From Haloechinothrix alba (GTDB lineage: Bacteria; Actinomycetota; Actinomycetes; Mycobacteriales; Pseudonocardiaceae), in contig NZ_FZNW01000018.1 of the NCBI RefSeq assembly GCF_900188115.1, positions 46,854 through 110,853 of the forward strand: a stretch of DNA of 64,000 nt. The letters run 5' to 3'. Below are positions 23,599-31,819 of this stretch, piece by piece (the stretch's first letter is position 1; every line of letters begins with the position of its first letter). Made by a program: the position numbers and the translations under genes. Below the pieces are notes generated by a model that ran no database searches, had not been told where the DNA came from, and was given only the letters and a program-made list of their open reading frames with translations.

Positions 23599-26136
23599 TC
23601 ACTCGGTCGCGATGGCGCCGAGGACGTTCATCCGCGACGCGCGGACGGCCGGGCCGATTGCGGCGACCAGGCCGACGGCGGCCGCCCCGACGAGCACGTA
23701 GGCGATGGTGTCCCACGGGATCGTCAGCTCGGTCAGTCCCTCGCCGGCCAGTAGCCGCTGCCCCGCGACGCCCCACGCCAGGCCGAGCACGAGCCCGAGC
23801 GCGGCACCGTAGACGGCGATCATCACCGACTCCAGGCGCACCATGCGGCGGATCTGGACGCGAGTGGTGCCCACCGCGCGGAGCAACCCGATCTCGCGCG
23901 TGCGCTCCACGACGGACAGCGCAAGGGTGTTGATCACGCCGAGGACGGCGATGATGATCGACAGCGCAAGCAGGCCCCATACCAGGTAGAGCAGGAAGTC
24001 CACCTGCCCGGCGACCTCGTCCTTGATCTCGGTCTGGTCGCGCAGCTCCACCTGCGGGTACGGCTCGAGCGCCGTGCCGAGTGCCTTCTCGACAGCGGTC
24101 GCGTCGGCGCCGGAGGCCATGGTGACCATCAGCGCGACGTCCTGGGTGCCGGGCAGCAGGTCCTCGAGGGTGTCGATGCTGACCGCGCTCATGGCCTGGC
24201 CGCCCTGCGAGATCGCACCGACGGTCAGCTGCGCCGCCACACCGGACCCGAAGTCGAGTGGGACGACGTCGCCCTGTGCGATTCCGAGGTCGGTGGCCTG
24301 GTCCTCGGTCACGATGAGCTCCCCACCGCGCAGGGCCTGTTCACCGTCGCCCTCGGCATAGTCGATGGCCATCGCCTCACCGAAGTTCGTGTCGACCGCG
24401 TTGAGCATGACCTGCACGTCCTGGTCGCCGGACATGGTCGCCTGCACCATGCGCTGCCGTGTCACGGTCTCGACGCCGTCGACGTCGCGAACCGCATCGG
24501 CCACCGTGCCGGGAAACGGCTGTGGCGGGGCGTTGAAGCTGCCGCCGACCTGGAAGTCGGCGCCGAGCGCGTTGTCGATCTGCTCGAAGAACGAGGTCTT
24601 CATCGACGCCGCGAAGATCGACGTCCCACCCGCCAGTGCCAGCCCGATCATCAGCGCCGCCGCTGTCGCGTTGGCGCGGCGCGGGTTGCGCAGCACGTTC
24701 TGCCTGCCGAGCCTGCCCACCGAGCCGAACGCCTTGATGAACGGCCAGCTCAGCACCGGCACGACGATCTTGGCGAGCGCGGGACCGACGAGCACCGCGG
24801 CCAGCAGCGTGAGCAGCACACCCGCGCCGAACAGGAGACCGCTTGCGGCGCCGTCGACCTGTATCGCGGCAACGAGACCGGCGGCCCCCGCCGCGCCGAG
24901 CAGCGCGCCGGAGATCACACGCGGTGCCAGCGGTCTGGCTGCCGGCGCCGCGGCCTCGGTGAGCGCGGCCATCGGCGAGATGCGGCTCGCGCGGCGTGCC
25001 GGAACAAGCGCCGCCACCACTGTGATGAAGATGCCGACGGCGTAGGCAGCGACGACCGCGGACGGGGTGAACGCGAGCTCCGTGCCCCTGAGATTCATCC
25101 CGAACGTGGACATGAGCCAGATCAGCAGCAGCGCGATGCCGGCCCCGGCCCCGAGACCGAGCGTGGCGCCGACGACGCCGAGCAGGACGGCCTCGACGAG
25201 GATGGACCGGCGGACCTGGCCGCTGGTGGCACCCACCGCGCGCAGCAGCCCCACCTCGCGGGTGCGCTGTGCGATCAGCATGCCGAAGGTGTTGACGATG
25301 AGGAACCCGCCGACCAGCAGCGAGATCCCGGCGAAGCCGAGCATGCCGTACCGGATGAAGGACAGGAACTCGCCGATCTCCTCCGACTGCGTGGCTGCGG
25401 CTTCCTCCCGGGTCTCCACCGTGTAGCCGTCGCCGAGGGCGGCGAGCACCTGGTCCTTGAGCTCCTCGTCGCTGACACCGTCGGCGGCCTGCAGGGAGAT
25501 GTTGGTCAGCGCATCACCCTGGCCCATGACCTCCTGGGCCGTGGCCAGGTCGACCATGAAATACGCCGCGCCCGGGTTGGTGGTGGAGAACGAGGCGATA
25601 CCGGACACGGTTGCCCGGTACTCGCCGGTGCCCGCGATGATCCGCAGCGTGTCGCCGACGGCGACGTCCTTGTTCTCCGCTGTGTCGGCGTCGACGATGA
25701 CCTCGTCGCCCTCCGGGGACGTCCCGGAGGCCAGCTCGAGCGGTGACCAGTCGGCCTCGTACCAGGTGCCGAGGATCGTCGGGGGCCCTTCGGGGTTGAG
25801 CTTCTCGTCGCTCGCGTCGACGACCGTGATGCTCTGCAACATCACTTCGGGCATGACGTCCTGCGCGTCCGGGACCTGTCCGCGCAGCGTGTCGACCGTC
25901 TCGGCGGGAATGCTCGCGGTGCGCCCGGAGATGGCGTCGGCGTCGAAGTCCGCATCCGCCGGTGTGACCGTGACGTCGGGGTTGGCCGAGGCGAAGATCC
26001 GGTCGAAGGTGCGCGTGATCGTGTCGGTGAACATGAAGGTGCCCGCCACGAACGCGGTGGCCAGCGTGACGGCAAGCACCGAGAGGAAGAGCCGTCCTTT
26101 GTGTGCGAGGAAGCTACGCAACGTCGCCTTGAACAT
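23599..26136 (-). CDS. ABC transporter permease with two FtsX domains (MacB/LolE-like)
   Basis: An 845-residue integral membrane protein. It has an N-terminal helix (GRLFLSVLAVTLATAFVAGTFMF), an extracytoplasmic domain of about 220 residues, a first FtsX domain of three helices (GISLLVGGFLIVNTFGMLIAQRTREVGLLRAVGA), then additional helices and a second domain/FtsX set (LALSIIIAVLGVINTLALSVVERTREIGLLRAVG). This is the ten-helix layout of actinobacterial FtsX-type exporters. The ATPase gene ends 10 bases upstream, so the two form one transporter. Substrate is unknown; antibiotic, lipid or peptide export are the usual guesses for the family. Confidence 0.9.
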   Translation of the reverse strand: MFKATLRSFLAHKGRLFLSVLAVTLATAFVAGTFMFTDTITRTFDRIFASANPDVTVTPADADFDADAISGRTASIPAETVDTLRGQVPDAQDVMPEVMLQSITVVDASDEKLNPEGPPTILGTWYEADWSPLELASGTSPEGDEVIVDADTAENKDVAVGDTLRIIAGTGEYRATVSGIASFSTTNPGAAYFMVDLATAQEVMGQGDALTNISLQAADGVSDEELKDQVLAALGDGYTVETREEAAATQSEEIGEFLSFIRYGMLGFAGISLLVGGFLIVNTFGMLIAQRTREVGLLRAVGATSGQVRRSILVEAVLLGVVGATLGLGAGAGIALLLIWLMSTFGMNLRGTELAFTPSAVVAAYAVGIFITVVAALVPARRASRISPMAALTEAAAPAARPLAPRVISGALLGAAGAAGLVAAIQVDGAASGLLFGAGVLLTLLAAVLVGPALAKIVVPVLSWPFIKAFGSVGRLGRQNVLRNPRRANATAAALMIGLALAGGTSIFAASMKTSFFEQIDNALGADFQVGGSFNAPPQPFPGTVADAVRDVDGVETVTRQRMVQATMSGDQDVQVMLNAVDTNFGEAMAIDYAEGDGEQALRGGELIVTEDQATDLGIAQGDVVPLDFGSGVAAQLTVGAISQGGQAMSAVSIDTLEDLLPGTQDVALMVTMASGADATAVEKALGTALEPYPQVELRDQTEIKDEVAGQVDFLLYLVWGLLALSIIIAVLGVINTLALSVVERTREIGLLRAVGTTRVQIRRMVRLESVMIAVYGAALGLVLGLAWGVAGQRLLAGEGLTELTIPWDTIAYVLVGAAAVGLVAAIGPAVRASRMNVLGAIATE

Positions 26137-26146
26137 GCCGATCCCC

Positions 26147-26917
26147 TCAGCCGTCTTGCCTGCCGTCGAACGCCTTCATACGCTCGATGACCTTGTCGGT
26201 GGTCGGTTCCGGCATCTCGTCGACGATCCTGCCGTCCTGCAGGAACAGCACGTGATCGGCGTAGGCCGCCGCGGTCGGGTCGTGGCTGACCATCACGATG
26301 GTCTGGCCGAGCTCGTCGACGCTGCGGCGCAGGAACCCGAGCACCTCGGCACCCGAACGCGAGTCGAGGTTGCCGGTCGGTTCGTCGCCGAAGATGAGCT
26401 CGGGACGCGAGGCCAGCGCTCGCGCACACGCCACCCGCTGCTGCTGCCCGCCGGATAGCTCGGCGGGACGGTGCGACAACCGGTCACCGAGGCCGACCGC
26501 CTCGACCACGGTGTCCAGCCACGCCGTGTCCGGCTTGCGGCCCGCGATGTCGGAGGGCAGCGTGATGTTCTCCAGTGCCGTCAGGGTCGGCAGCAGGTTG
26601 AACGCCTGGAAGATGAAGCCGATCTTGTCCCGGCGCAGCCGGGTGAGCTGGCCGTCCTTGAGGCCGGTCAGGTCCACGTCACCGACGAAGACCTTGCCGT
26701 CGGTGACGGTGTCCAGCCCGGCGAGACAGTGCATCAGTGTCGACTTGCCCGAGCCCGACGGCCCCATCACGGCGGTGAACCGGCCGCGCGGGATCTCGAC
26801 GTCCACGCCGTCCAGCGCGCGAACCTCGGTCTCGCCGCTGCCGTAGACCTTGGTGAGCTCGACGGCGCGAGCGGCTGTCCGTGTCGGTACGTGCGAGCCT
26901 GTGGCTGCTGTGGACAA
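26147..26917 (-). CDS. ABC transporter ATP-binding protein (MacB/LolD type)
   Basis: A 256-residue ATPase. Walker A is MGPSGSGKST, Q-loop is FQAFNLLPTLTALEN (the LolD/MacB pattern), the signature motif is LSGGQQQRVACARAL, Walker B is LIFGDEPTGNLDSRSG and the switch His is in MVSHDP. The TTG at 26917 is chosen since AAGGGGA lies five bases upstream and the preceding codons lack homology. It is co-transcribed with the 845-residue permease and powers it. Confidence 0.92.
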   Translation of the reverse strand: MSTAATGSHVPTRTAARAVELTKVYGSGETEVRALDGVDVEIPRGRFTAVMGPSGSGKSTLMHCLAGLDTVTDGKVFVGDVDLTGLKDGQLTRLRRDKIGFIFQAFNLLPTLTALENITLPSDIAGRKPDTAWLDTVVEAVGLGDRLSHRPAELSGGQQQRVACARALASRPELIFGDEPTGNLDSRSGAEVLGFLRRSVDELGQTIVMVSHDPTAAAYADHVLFLQDGRIVDEMPEPTTDKVIERMKAFDGRQDG

Positions 26918-27050
26918 GGTTGTCCCCTTCCGTGGAGTATCCCCAGTACCTGTGCGACTTTGTCCCGGTTCGAGATGACAGTAGAGCGGTCCGCGCCGTT
27001 TCCGCATCCCGTTCGCGTCGATTTCAGGTGGATGCCGGACAGGATTTCAG

Positions 27051-27080
27051 GGTCTCCCTGAGGGGCTTCTCAGGGAGACC
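27051..27080. promoter_or_regulatory. Perfect 12-base-pair hairpin in divergent promoter region
   Basis: Arms GGTCTCCCTGAG and CTCAGGGAGACC are exact reverse complements around GGGCTT. It lies between the divergent ABC ATPase (start 26917) and trmH (start 27133), where a terminator is not expected. It could be a dyad operator or a structure at the 5' end of the ABC transcript. Confidence 0.5.
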
Positions 27081-27132
27081 TCCGGTGCGGGCCGTCGTTG
27101 CCCGAACCCGCGCCGGGTAGGCTGCCTGTGTT

Positions 27133-27642
27133 GTGAGCAGCAACGAACAGCGCAGCATCGTGGTGGTCGCGCACAACCTCCGGTCGGTACACAATGTCGG
27201 CTCGTTGCTCCGCACCGGCGAGGTCTTCGCGGTGGACACGGTGTATGTCACCGGCTTCACCCCGCATCCCGCGTATCCCGGCGACCCGCGCGATGCCAAG
27301 CTGCAGGAGCAGCAGACGCGCCGTCTGGCCAAGGTTGCCGCGGGGGCGGAACGGATGGTGCCGTTCGAGACCCACGAGGATGTGCACGCGCTGCTCGACT
27401 CGCTCCGCGACGGCGGCTACACCGTCGTCGGCCTGGAGAACGACCCGGGCGCGGCCGCGATCGACGAGTACTCACCGGGGAGGAAGGTCGCGCTGGTGCT
27501 CGGTGACGAGGTCGTCGGGATCAACCACGACCTGCGGGATGCCTGCGACCTGCTGTTGCAGATCCCCGTCTACGGCAGGAAGGAAACGCTCAACGTCAGC
27601 GTGGCTGCCGGGATCGCCCTGTACGCCCTGCGGACCGCGTGA
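27133..27642 (+). CDS. TrmH/SpoU-family RNA 2'-O-methyltransferase
   Basis: A 169-residue SPOUT methyltransferase. Motif 1 is HNLRSVHNVGSLLRTGEVFAVD, motif 2 is ALVLGDEVVGINHDLRDACD and motif 3 is QIPVYGRKETLNVSVAAGIALYAL, which together form the knotted SAM site. It probably methylates a tRNA or rRNA ribose; the exact position is not evident. A -10-like TAGGCT (27118-27123) ends nine bases before the GTG and no ribosome site is present, so the mRNA is probably leaderless. The 214-base gap that follows contains the leader of the kinase gene. Confidence 0.88.
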   Translation: MSSNEQRSIVVVAHNLRSVHNVGSLLRTGEVFAVDTVYVTGFTPHPAYPGDPRDAKLQEQQTRRLAKVAAGAERMVPFETHEDVHALLDSLRDGGYTVVGLENDPGAAAIDEYSPGRKVALVLGDEVVGINHDLRDACDLLLQIPVYGRKETLNVSVAAGIALYALRTA

Positions 27643-27827
27643 GACCTCCGGTGACTCGGCTCGGTCGGCAGCGGGATGTCCTCCGTGTGCCCGTAGCGGC
27701 GCGACCGTGCGACATTCCGGCGGCCCCGGCGACCGGAACGCCACACGACCACGACCGGAATGCGCTGCGCAGGCCGCAGTCACACGGCACGATCGGCCTG
27801 CCGCGACGACAGGACTAACCTGGTGCC

Positions 27828-27860
27828 GTGAACATCATGCGTCAAGGGTGCTGCTGTTGA
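27828..27860 (+). CDS. Leaderless poly-cysteine leader peptide upstream of kinase gene
   Basis: GTG at 27828 opens a ten-codon frame, MNIMRQGCCC, ending with TGC TGC TGT then TGA at 27858-27860. A -10-like TAACCT (27816-27821) ends six bases before the GTG and there is no ribosome site, so transcription probably starts at or beside the GTG. The stop overlaps the TTG start of the kinase as TTGA, so translation is coupled. This fits the description of cysteine-responsive leaderless short frames reported in mycobacteria, where three terminal Cys codons sense Cys-tRNA supply. That it is translated and regulatory is inferred. Confidence 0.6.
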   Translation: MNIMRQGCCC

Positions 27861-29542
27861 GCGACTCGGGTGACCTGCTAGCCGGCCGCTACCGCCTGCG
27901 ACAGCGGGTGGGCAGCGGCGCCATGGGTGTTGTCTGGGAGGCCACCGACGAGCGGTTGCAACGGCAGGTGGCGGTCAAGCAGCTCCTGCAGCAGGCGATT
28001 CTGGATCCGGAGCGCGCCGACGAAGCGCGCGAGCGGGCCATGCGCGAGGGACGGGTCGCAGCCCGGCTGCACCATCCCAACGCCATCGCCGTCTACGACG
28101 CCATCCTCGACGACGGCCTACCGGTGCTGGTCATGGAGTACCTGCCGTCGCGCAGCCTCACCGATATCCTTGCCGAGCAGCGTCACCTCGATCCGGCGAC
28201 GGCAGCCGGGATCGGCAGCCAGGTGGCTTCGGCGCTTGCCGCGGCACACGCGGCCGGGGTCGTCCACCGCGACATCAAGCCTGCCAACGTCCTCATCGCC
28301 GAGGACGGGACAGCCAAGATCACCGACTTCGGCATATCGCACGCCACCGGGGACGTCGTCGTCACCCAGACCGGGCTGGTAGCGGGCACGCCCGCCTACC
28401 TCGCGCCCGAGGTCGCGCGCGGCAAGCGGCCGACGCCCGGTTCCGATGTCTTCTCCCTGGGGGCCACGCTGTACGCGGCTGTCGAGGGAGCGCCCCCGTT
28501 CGGTACCAGCGAGGACAACGCGTTGGCGTTGCTGTACAAGGTCGCCGAAGGCGCCGTCCCGCCGCCTCGGAACGCGGGCCCGTTGACGCCGGTCCTGGGC
28601 GCCATGTTGCGCGCCGATCCCGATCAGCGGATCACCGCTGCGCAGGTGGATGAGGCGTTGCGGGCGGTTGCATCCGGTCTGCCGCTGCCGGCGGCGGTGG
28701 CCGCGGCGAGTGCGGAATGGGACGACCGGACGGGTAGGCCTGCCGCCACGGCAACGATGCCGAGCACGTCCGGAGGGCGGACAGCGATCGGCACGATGCC
28801 CGAGGGCGGGCAGGAACCGGCGGGTGCGGATCGCACGTTGGTGGTGCCCGGCGCGGCGGGGACCGAACGTCCTGCCCGTCGCCGCAAACGTGCCTACCTG
28901 TTCGCGGCCCTTGCCGTGGTGTTGCTCGCCGGTCTCGGCCTGTACGCACTGCTGGGGCCGGACGAGGGGTCCGGTTCCGGGTCCGCCGTGTCCATGGCTG
29001 CCGCGGAGCGGGAACGTGCCGTGTCGGAGTACTACGCGCTGCTGCCCGACCGGGCCGAGCAGGCATGGAACCGCCTCGGTCCCGAACTGCGTGAGCAGGG
29101 CAAGCAGCCCTACCTCGAGCGGTGGTCCGAGGTGTCGGCGGTCGCTGTGACGTCACCGCCGCGCGCGACCGGCGACGACTCGGTGCGCGTCGAGGTCGAG
29201 TTGTCGATGCCCGACGGCAGCGTCGTCACCGAGGCCCATGAACTCACCCTCATCGCGGCCGAAGACGAACTGTTGATCAACGGCGATGACGTGTTGCGGC
29301 GCGATGTCGACGCTCCCGCGCCCGACCCCCAGCCCTCGCCACAAACCCCGCAGGAGGAAACGGAACCGCAGCCGGGGCAGGGCAACGAGGACGACGATGA
29401 GGACGGCGAGCCCGAAGAGGAGGAGGGCGAGGACCAGGACGAGCAGGAGGAGACGCCCCCGCCTGCTGACGACGACGAACCGCCGGAAGTCGAGACGTCC
29501 CCGGCGGAACCGCCGGAGGAGGGCGGGACCGAAGGGGAGTGA
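27857..29542 (+). CDS. Transmembrane serine/threonine protein kinase (PknB-like)
   Basis: A 561-residue kinase. The catalytic domain (about residues 10-270) has the glycine loop VGSGAMGVVWEA, the ATP-binding Lys41 in VAVKQ, HRDIKPAN with catalytic Asp139, DFG at Asp157 and the APE block in TPAYLAPEV. A linker leads to one membrane helix (YLFAALAVVLLAGLGLYALL, near residues 345-365). The external part is about 110 folded residues and a very acidic, Pro-rich tail (EEEEGEDQDEQEE). The TTG at 27857 has AAGGG eight bases upstream and overlaps the leader peptide's stop. There are no PASTA repeats. It probably senses an envelope or redox cue; targets are unknown. Confidence 0.9.
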   Translation: MSDSGDLLAGRYRLRQRVGSGAMGVVWEATDERLQRQVAVKQLLQQAILDPERADEARERAMREGRVAARLHHPNAIAVYDAILDDGLPVLVMEYLPSRSLTDILAEQRHLDPATAAGIGSQVASALAAAHAAGVVHRDIKPANVLIAEDGTAKITDFGISHATGDVVVTQTGLVAGTPAYLAPEVARGKRPTPGSDVFSLGATLYAAVEGAPPFGTSEDNALALLYKVAEGAVPPPRNAGPLTPVLGAMLRADPDQRITAAQVDEALRAVASGLPLPAAVAAASAEWDDRTGRPAATATMPSTSGGRTAIGTMPEGGQEPAGADRTLVVPGAAGTERPARRRKRAYLFAALAVVLLAGLGLYALLGPDEGSGSGSAVSMAAAERERAVSEYYALLPDRAEQAWNRLGPELREQGKQPYLERWSEVSAVAVTSPPRATGDDSVRVEVELSMPDGSVVTEAHELTLIAAEDELLINGDDVLRRDVDAPAPDPQPSPQTPQEETEPQPGQGNEDDDEDGEPEEEEGEDQDEQEETPPPADDDEPPEVETSPAEPPEEGGTEGE

Positions 29543-29646
29543 CGCTCGGTGCGGCGGCAGGCTCCCGGACGGCGAGACCAGTGTGGACGCCGCGCATGTC
29601 GGCCACGGCTGGCCGGGTCCGACTAGGTCTAGCCGGACACGACGTA

Positions 29647-29685
29647 AACCGGCCCTGGCAGCGTTTCCGCTGGCCAGGGCCGGTT
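29647..29685. terminator. Long hairpin downstream of kinase gene and tRNA
   Basis: AACCGGCCCTGG (29647-29658) pairs with CCAGGGCCGGTT (29674-29685), and the stem continues with CAGCG/CGCTG after one bulged G, closing on a TTTC loop. It lies between the plus-strand kinase gene and the 3' end of the minus-strand tRNA gene and could end both transcripts. Confidence 0.8.
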
Positions 29686-29700
29686 CTACGAGGTTGTCGG

Positions 29701-29776
29701 TGGCGCCCCCGGCAGGACTCGAACCTGCGACACCTGCCTCCGGAGGGCAGTGCTCTATCCGCTGAGCTACGGGGGC
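29701..29776 (-). tRNA. tRNA-Arg (anticodon CCG)
   Basis: On the minus strand a complete 76-base cloverleaf can be drawn: acceptor GCCCCCG/CGGGGGC, D-arm GCTC/GAGC, anticodon stem CTGCC/GGCAG with loop CTCCGGA (anticodon CCG, reading the Arg codon CGG), TPsiC stem GCAGG/CCTGC with loop TTCGAGT, discriminator G and an encoded CCA end. CGG is a frequent Arg codon in this GC-rich genome. Confidence 0.95.
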
Positions 29777-29946
29777 GGATGGACGCGCCGATCTCTGTCG
29801 GCGTGCGGCAGCCAGCCTATCGTACGCTTTCGACAAGTCGCACAGCGCCCGTCGCGTGTTCGGCATCGGGGATCGGGCACGGCCGGAACGTGAGCACACA
29901 CGTCGGGTGAGCGTGTTTGATCTCTGCCACACTGCGTGCGCATCTG

Positions 29947-29975
29947 TTGAACACATGCGTATGTCACTATATATT
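29947..29975 (+). promoter_or_regulatory. SigA-type promoter with embedded dyad for the CDF exporter
   Basis: TTGAAC (29947-29952), exactly 17 bases, then TATATT (29970-29975), about 30 bases ahead of the CDF start and its GGGAGG box. The spacer begins with ACATGCGTATGT (29953-29964), whose ends ACAT and ATGT are inverted repeats. This layout suits a metal-sensing repressor of the ArsR/SmtB type blocking polymerase. No regulator gene is adjacent. Confidence 0.65.
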
Positions 29976-30005
29976 CCGGTCACGGACGCGACGGGAGGTA
30001 TCTCG

Positions 30006-30920
30006 ATGGGGCACGTGCACGGGCCGGAAGTGCCTCCGGCCAGCGCGTCCGGACGTTACGTGAAGCGCCTCGCAGCTGCCTTCTGTGTCGCGGGCGCCTT
30101 CATGATCTTCGAGTTCACCGTGGCGTTCCTGACGGGCTCGTTGGCACTGCTTTCCGACGCAGCGCACATGCTCACCGATGTGTTCGGGGTCGGTATGGCC
30201 CTGATCGCCATCCTCGTCGCGCAGCGCACGGTCCCGACCGCGACGCGGACCTTCGGTATGTACCGCAGCGAGGTCTTCGCCGCGTTGTTCAACGCGCTGT
30301 TGCTCTTCGGGGTCGCAGGCTACGTGCTCGTCGAAGCGATCCGGCGGTTTGTCGACCCGCCGGAGGTCGCGGCGCTGCCCGTGATGCTCGCGGCCGGCGC
30401 CGGGATCGTGGCGAACCTCGTCTCGTTCTTCCTGCTGCGCTCCGGGGCCAAGGAGAGCCTCAACCTGAAGGGCGCCTATCTCGAGGTGCTTGCCGACCTG
30501 ATCGCCTCGGTCGGTGTGCTCGTCAGCGGCGTCATCACACTGCTGACCGGATGGCGCTACGCCGACCCCCTGATGGGTGTGGGGATCGCGGTGTTCGTGC
30601 TCCCGCGGGCGTTCTCGCTGGCGCGGCGATCGTTGCGAATCCTGTTCCAGCACGCGCCCGAGCGCATCGACGTGGACGGCCTCGCAGGCAGGCTGGACAA
30701 GCTGGCCGGGGTCATCGATGTGCACGACTTGCACGTGTGGACGTTGACCTCCGGTATGGAGGTCGCCTCGGCGCACCTGACGGTCGACGCCGACGCCGAT
30801 CAGGCCGATGTGCTCGAACGGGCCCGTCACCTGCTGTCGGTCGAGTACCACATCCAGCACACCACGCTGCAGGTCGAACCGCCCGAGAGCGCCGAGAACT
30901 GCGGCACCCCCAGCTGGTGA
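30006..30920 (+). CDS. Cation diffusion facilitator (CzcD-like metal exporter)
   Basis: A 304-residue CDF transporter with six membrane helices and a C-terminal cytoplasmic ferredoxin-like domain (VIDVHDLHVWTLTSGMEVASAHL). Helix 2 has the metal site SDAAHMLTD (HxxxD). Helix 5 reads GAYLEVLADLIASVGV, where the usual HxxxD is ExxxD, so metal preference may differ from the standard zinc exporters. The N-terminus has a short His-containing stretch (MGHVHGPE). The ATG at 30006 has GGGAGG upstream. It exports zinc, cobalt, nickel or a similar divalent metal using the proton gradient. Confidence 0.88.
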   Translation: MGHVHGPEVPPASASGRYVKRLAAAFCVAGAFMIFEFTVAFLTGSLALLSDAAHMLTDVFGVGMALIAILVAQRTVPTATRTFGMYRSEVFAALFNALLLFGVAGYVLVEAIRRFVDPPEVAALPVMLAAGAGIVANLVSFFLLRSGAKESLNLKGAYLEVLADLIASVGVLVSGVITLLTGWRYADPLMGVGIAVFVLPRAFSLARRSLRILFQHAPERIDVDGLAGRLDKLAGVIDVHDLHVWTLTSGMEVASAHLTVDADADQADVLERARHLLSVEYHIQHTTLQVEPPESAENCGTPSW

Positions 30921-31007
30921 TGTGCTGAATGACGCTCTCGCTCCACACGGAACGCTGAATGACGCTTTCAGTCCGGCACGCGGACTGAAAGCGTCATTCA
31001 GCACATC
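30919..31007. repeat. Palindromic repeat element, copy 1, with extra half-copy
   Basis: A perfect 22-base-pair inverted repeat (30954-30975 with 30981-31002, loop GCACG) begins GCTGAATGACGCTTTCAG. An additional left half (30919-30936) can pair instead with 30990-31007. The same arms recur at 43752-43802. It fills the gap between the convergent CDF and DUF305 genes and includes part of both stop codons, so it probably serves as a bidirectional terminator. It is a dispersed genomic repeat rather than a gene. Confidence 0.85.
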
Positions 31008-31779
31008 ATTCGGGGGTGGGGAAGGGGAGCGGTTCGGCGTCACGGTCGGCGAGCATGTTCTCCATGATCTCGACCTCGGCACCCTGCACGTCGAGCATGC
31101 TCTGCGCGAGCCGGCGCACGGCCGGCACCCTGGCGTTGTTCACGGCGTACTCGGCCATGTCGACGCCGCCGAGGTGGTGCCGGTGCATGAGCTGCAGGAA
31201 GTACACGTCGAGCTCGGTACCGGAGAGCGAGCGCATGCGCGCGAGCTCGTCGTTCGTGGCCATGCCGGGCATGGGAGCCTCGGTCTCGTCGTCCCCTCCG
31301 GAACTCGCCTGCCCGTGCCCGTGCCCGTGCTCGCCGTCCCCCATCCACGTCATGTACGCACCGGGAGCGGCAAGCGGCTCGTCCCAGAGCGTGAGCCAGC
31401 CCTCCATCATGCCCACCTCCCCGAGCTGGGCGCTGGCGATGTCGAAGCCGAGCTGCCGCACGCGCGGATCGGTGCTGTGGTCACGCACCCAGTTGCCCAT
31501 CGTGACGGCCTGCTGGTGGTGCACCGACATGTCCTGGGCGAAACCGACGTCCACCGCGCCGGGCTCCGGAGTGCGCGGCTCGCTGAGAAGCTCCGCGCGT
31601 CCGAGGAGCAGCCCGGCCGTTGCACCGACAAGCAGCAAGGCGAGCGCCGCCCCGCTGACGATCACCACGCGCGCCCAGGTGGCCGTCCCGCCGCCCCGCG
31701 CGGCGCTCGCGCCTGCGCCGCCACGGGCCTCAGGGCTGTTGCCCGGCTCACGCTCCGCGGGTGGCACCTCCCCGGTCAC
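31006..31779 (-). CDS. DUF305 membrane-anchored protein
   Basis: A 257-residue protein with a Pro/Gly/Ala-rich cytoplasmic start, one membrane helix (VVIVSGAALALLLVGATAGLLLG, about residues 37-59) and an external four-helix DUF305 domain. Typical DUF305 motifs are FAQDMSVHHQQAVTMGNWV (near residue 80) and YFLQLMHRHHLGGVDMAEYAV (near residue 190), with His and Met residues that could bind copper. A His-rich loop (GEHGHGHGQ) lies between. It is 40 bases downstream of the DUF3105 gene and in the same direction. Function is unproven; metal handling or envelope stress are suggested for the family. Confidence 0.85.
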   Translation of the reverse strand: MTGEVPPAEREPGNSPEARGGAGASAARGGGTATWARVVIVSGAALALLLVGATAGLLLGRAELLSEPRTPEPGAVDVGFAQDMSVHHQQAVTMGNWVRDHSTDPRVRQLGFDIASAQLGEVGMMEGWLTLWDEPLAAPGAYMTWMGDGEHGHGHGQASSGGDDETEAPMPGMATNDELARMRSLSGTELDVYFLQLMHRHHLGGVDMAEYAVNNARVPAVRRLAQSMLDVQGAEVEIMENMLADRDAEPLPFPTPE

Positions 31780-31819
31780 GGCTCGCTCCGTCCGGCCACA
31801 CGTGCATGGGGCATCGACG

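Noticed and set aside
27713..27762. CATTCCGG and CCGGAATG inverted pair between trmH and the kinase leader
   Set aside because: The arms are eight bases with a 34-base separation in GC-rich sequence, which chance can easily give.
30919..31007. An insertion sequence or MITE at the palindromic element
   Set aside because: No transposase, no target-site duplication that I can see, and the element is confined to gene ends; a REP-like repeat fits better.
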